Shown here: piece after piece, positions 21,812 to 22,894 of the stretch
Numbering within the stretch: the first letter of the stretch is position 1
How the letters are laid out: each line of letters opens with the position of its first letter
Virus record (IMG/VR): IMGVR_UViG_3300020428_000095
Coordinates: 1 to 22,894 of that record
Strand: one strand, 5' to 3'
From: a virus
Length of the DNA stretch: 22,894 nucleotides
Notes under the pieces: generated by a model
What the model was told of the DNA's origin: nothing
Seen by the model: the letters and a program-made list of their open reading frames with translations, nothing else
The model's database searches: none
Program-made: the position numbers and the translations under genes

Positions 21812-22173
21812 TTCTTAAATTGCCTTCCTCCAAACCAGAAAGCTAAGATACTAGCCCACATAGCCATAATCTGTTCATCCCAAGCAGCAACTAGTGCATC
21901 TCCGGGAGCAACACCATTTTGTATTAACAAATAGTAAGTTGTTACTTCTATTCCGATGAAGAGGGCCATAAATAAATAAGTAATAACAGGACGAACAGAA
22001 GCCCGAATAGCATTGACAAACCCCCCACCATCAAGAGAAGCATCATGCTCATGAATAGTTTCAACTTCTCGTATATTTGCATCAATAGCTGTTTTATCAA
22101 GTTGTATCTCAGCTTGTCGTGTCATTATTTCTAGTTCATGTTTCTTATCTGCCTTGTCTTGGAAATAATCCAT
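21808..22173 (-). CDS. Three-TM holin-like protein; N-terminus probably longer
   Basis: From ATG 22173 the product is 121 residues: a charged helical N-part (MDYFQDKADKKHELEIMTRQ), then SVRPVITYLFMALFIGIEV, a second hydrophobic stretch and AMWASILAFWFGGRQFKK. This matches the GTA_holin_3TM family, whose members end in a WFG.R motif. ATG 22173 has no good ribosome binding site. The frame stays open upstream to 22254, adding ILTLLGSVLGFGTSFLPRV, which looks like the family's usual N-terminal helix, but it contains no ATG, GTG or TTG. An ATC at 22230 lies 7 nt after GGAG. So either translation starts at that AUC or ribosomes slip -1 from the upstream gene at A AAA AAA (22230-22236). It is followed by the lysozyme with a GTGA overlap, the normal holin-endolysin pair. 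Confidence 0.8.
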   Translation of the reverse strand: MDYFQDKADKKHELEIMTRQAEIQLDKTAIDANIREVETIHEHDASLDGGGFVNAIRASVRPVITYLFMALFIGIEVTTYYLLIQNGVAPGDALVAAWDEQIMAMWASILAFWFGGRQFKK

Positions 22174-22223
22174 GACTCTTGGAAGAAAAGATGTACCAAA
22201 TCCTAGAACACTTCCTAATAATG

Positions 22224-22406
22224 TTAAGATTTTTTTGCTCCCTTCTTTTTTCTTTTAGGTTTTGGAACTGGAATATTCATATTCTCAGCAATAGGATGTC
22301 CTTGAGGTTTTTCTACAAAGAAGATCCAACGTAAGAAATCTTTAAATGATTTTATATCTTTATAAGTCATTGTTTTTCCTATCATTTTACTTAGGATGTG
22401 ATCCAT
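22224..22406 (-). CDS. Small basic-tailed protein upstream of holin (60 aa)
   Basis: Starts at ATG 22406, inside the end of the preceding coiled-coil gene (20-bp overlap); no obvious ribosome binding site. The 60-residue product has an amphipathic or partly hydrophobic middle (FKDFLRWIFFVEKPQGHPIA) and a highly basic tail (PKPKRKKKGAKKS). The last codons read GCA AAA AAA TCT TAA, so the frame contains the slippery heptamer A AAA AAA just before its stop and the holin frame lies -1 to it. It could be an independent membrane-associated peptide or the N-terminal part of a frameshifted fusion with the holin. Family unknown. Confidence 0.6.
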   Translation of the reverse strand: MDHILSKMIGKTMTYKDIKSFKDFLRWIFFVEKPQGHPIAENMNIPVPKPKRKKKGAKKS

Positions 22407-22719
22407 TGTGTATACTTAATAATGTATCTGTATCTCTACGTAATGCATTAACTCTATGTTGTAAGCCTTCTAATTCCCTGGACCTTGTTGCCATTTCAGC
22501 TGGACTTAACATTGATCCTAATACTTTTACTTGATGTTGCATAACAGCATCTCCTGATTCTGTAGCATCTAATCTAGTATTTAAAGAAGCAATCTCAGCT
22601 AGAACACCTTTTAAATCTTCTTGTATTCTAGCAACAGTTGACTTGATAACAGCCCATGTTCCAGCTAATCCAGCAAGAACCGTAGCAAAGGTTAGTATTT
22701 CACGAGCACCAAGTTCCAT
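22387..22719 (-). CDS. Membrane-anchored coiled-coil protein (110 aa)
   Basis: ATG 22719 overlaps the upstream stop as TAATG. Residues about 8-27 (ILTFATVLAGLAGTWAVIKS) form one membrane span, followed by about 80 residues of charged coiled-coil-like helix (LKGVLAEIASLNTRLDATES). This N-in, one-span, coiled-coil layout resembles holin-associated and i-spanin-like small phage proteins near lysis cassettes. The name of the family is not clear. It is the second gene of the lysis-side cluster in this window. Confidence 0.7.
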   Translation of the reverse strand: MELGAREILTFATVLAGLAGTWAVIKSTVARIQEDLKGVLAEIASLNTRLDATESGDAVMQHQVKVLGSMLSPAEMATRSRELEGLQHRVNALRRDTDTLLSIHNGSHPK

Positions 22720-22892
22720 TACTTTCTAGCCCACCAAATGTAAGCTCCTACTCCTACTATTGTTACTATTAAAAATATATATCCAGCAACCATTTCTAAA
22801 ATTTTATAAAGTTTCTCATTTGCTTCTTGTTTCTTTTCATTTGCTTTTTTAGTTTCTTTATTATGTTCTTCTATTCTTATTCTTCTTTCTTC
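22719..22892 (-). CDS. Single-span membrane protein, 5' end outside window
   Basis: An open minus-strand frame continues off the right edge and ends at TAA 22721-22719, overlapping the next start. Its visible part is about 57 residues: a very charged Glu/Lys/Arg-rich helix (EERRIRIEEHNKETKKANEK) and a C-terminal membrane span (MVAGYIFLIVTIVGVGAYIWW) ending in ARK. This is the mirror layout of the next protein, which has its span at the N-terminus. It may be another lysis or holin-associated membrane peptide. The start lies outside the window. Confidence 0.6.
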   Translation of the reverse strand, partial: EERRIRIEEHNKETKKANEKKQEANEKLYKILEMVAGYIFLIVTIVGVGAYIWWARK

Positions 22893-22894
22893 AA

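Noticed and set aside
1-22894. CRISPR arrays, tRNA genes, insertion sequences, integrase/attachment sites
   Set aside because: No spaced direct repeats, cloverleaf, transposase or integrase motifs seen on either strand.

Overview
The window looks like part of a tailed-phage genome (or a closely related prophage or virome contig). It is AT-rich and densely coded, with stop/start overlaps of the ATGA, TAATG and GTGA kind at most gene junctions. It carries phage replication, recombination, virion and lysis genes and no tRNA, rRNA, ribosomal or metabolic genes. The family A DNA polymerase, large internal-virion-type protein and AT-rich composition suggest a podovirus-like phage of a Gram-negative, possibly marine, host. 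That assignment is inference; no terminase, portal or capsid gene is present to test it.

Layout: bases 1-14172 are read on the plus strand and 14129-22894 on the minus strand, and the two blocks converge with a 44-bp coding overlap. The plus block starts with small unknown early genes (2-1816, including a 20-residue membrane peptide gene) and an HNH endonuclease (1831-2268). A regulatory stretch follows (2269-2439: hairpin, strong terminator, sigma70-like promoter, palindrome). Next come a DUF932-like protein, two small genes, a lipoprotein, a SleB-type cell-wall hydrolase and three unknown or coiled-coil genes. The replication/recombination module runs from 5335 to 14172: RecB/Cas4-type Fe-S nuclease, Sak4/AAA_24-type ATPase, putative ssDNA-binding protein, terminator, small gene, palindrome-covered promoter, ribbon-helix-helix protein, RecD/Dda-like helicase, DUF6378-like protein, a UDG-like/exonuclease/polymerase fusion (PolA) and a DUF3987-like ATPase.

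The minus block, read from the right edge, holds a membrane protein cut by the window edge, a membrane-anchored coiled-coil protein, a 60-residue basic-tailed protein, a three-TM holin-like protein and a T4-type lysozyme. Four virion-type proteins follow: 552, 269, 235 and 1352 residues, the last with LPD38-like features.

Working together: the nuclease, ATPase and SSB-like protein form a recombination/annealing set feeding the helicase, PolA and DUF3987 replication set. The minus block is the late set that lyses the host and supplies internal or ejected virion proteins. The points most worth following up are: a holin reading frame that extends upstream with no standard start codon, through a slippery A AAA AAA site; a PolA with His at the E. 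coli Phe762 position and HDA instead of HDE in motif C; two matching promoters (TTGACACACA, then TGnTAAAAA) with palindromes; a 57-bp in-frame repeat in the giant virion protein; and an attenuator-like leader at 1350-1466.
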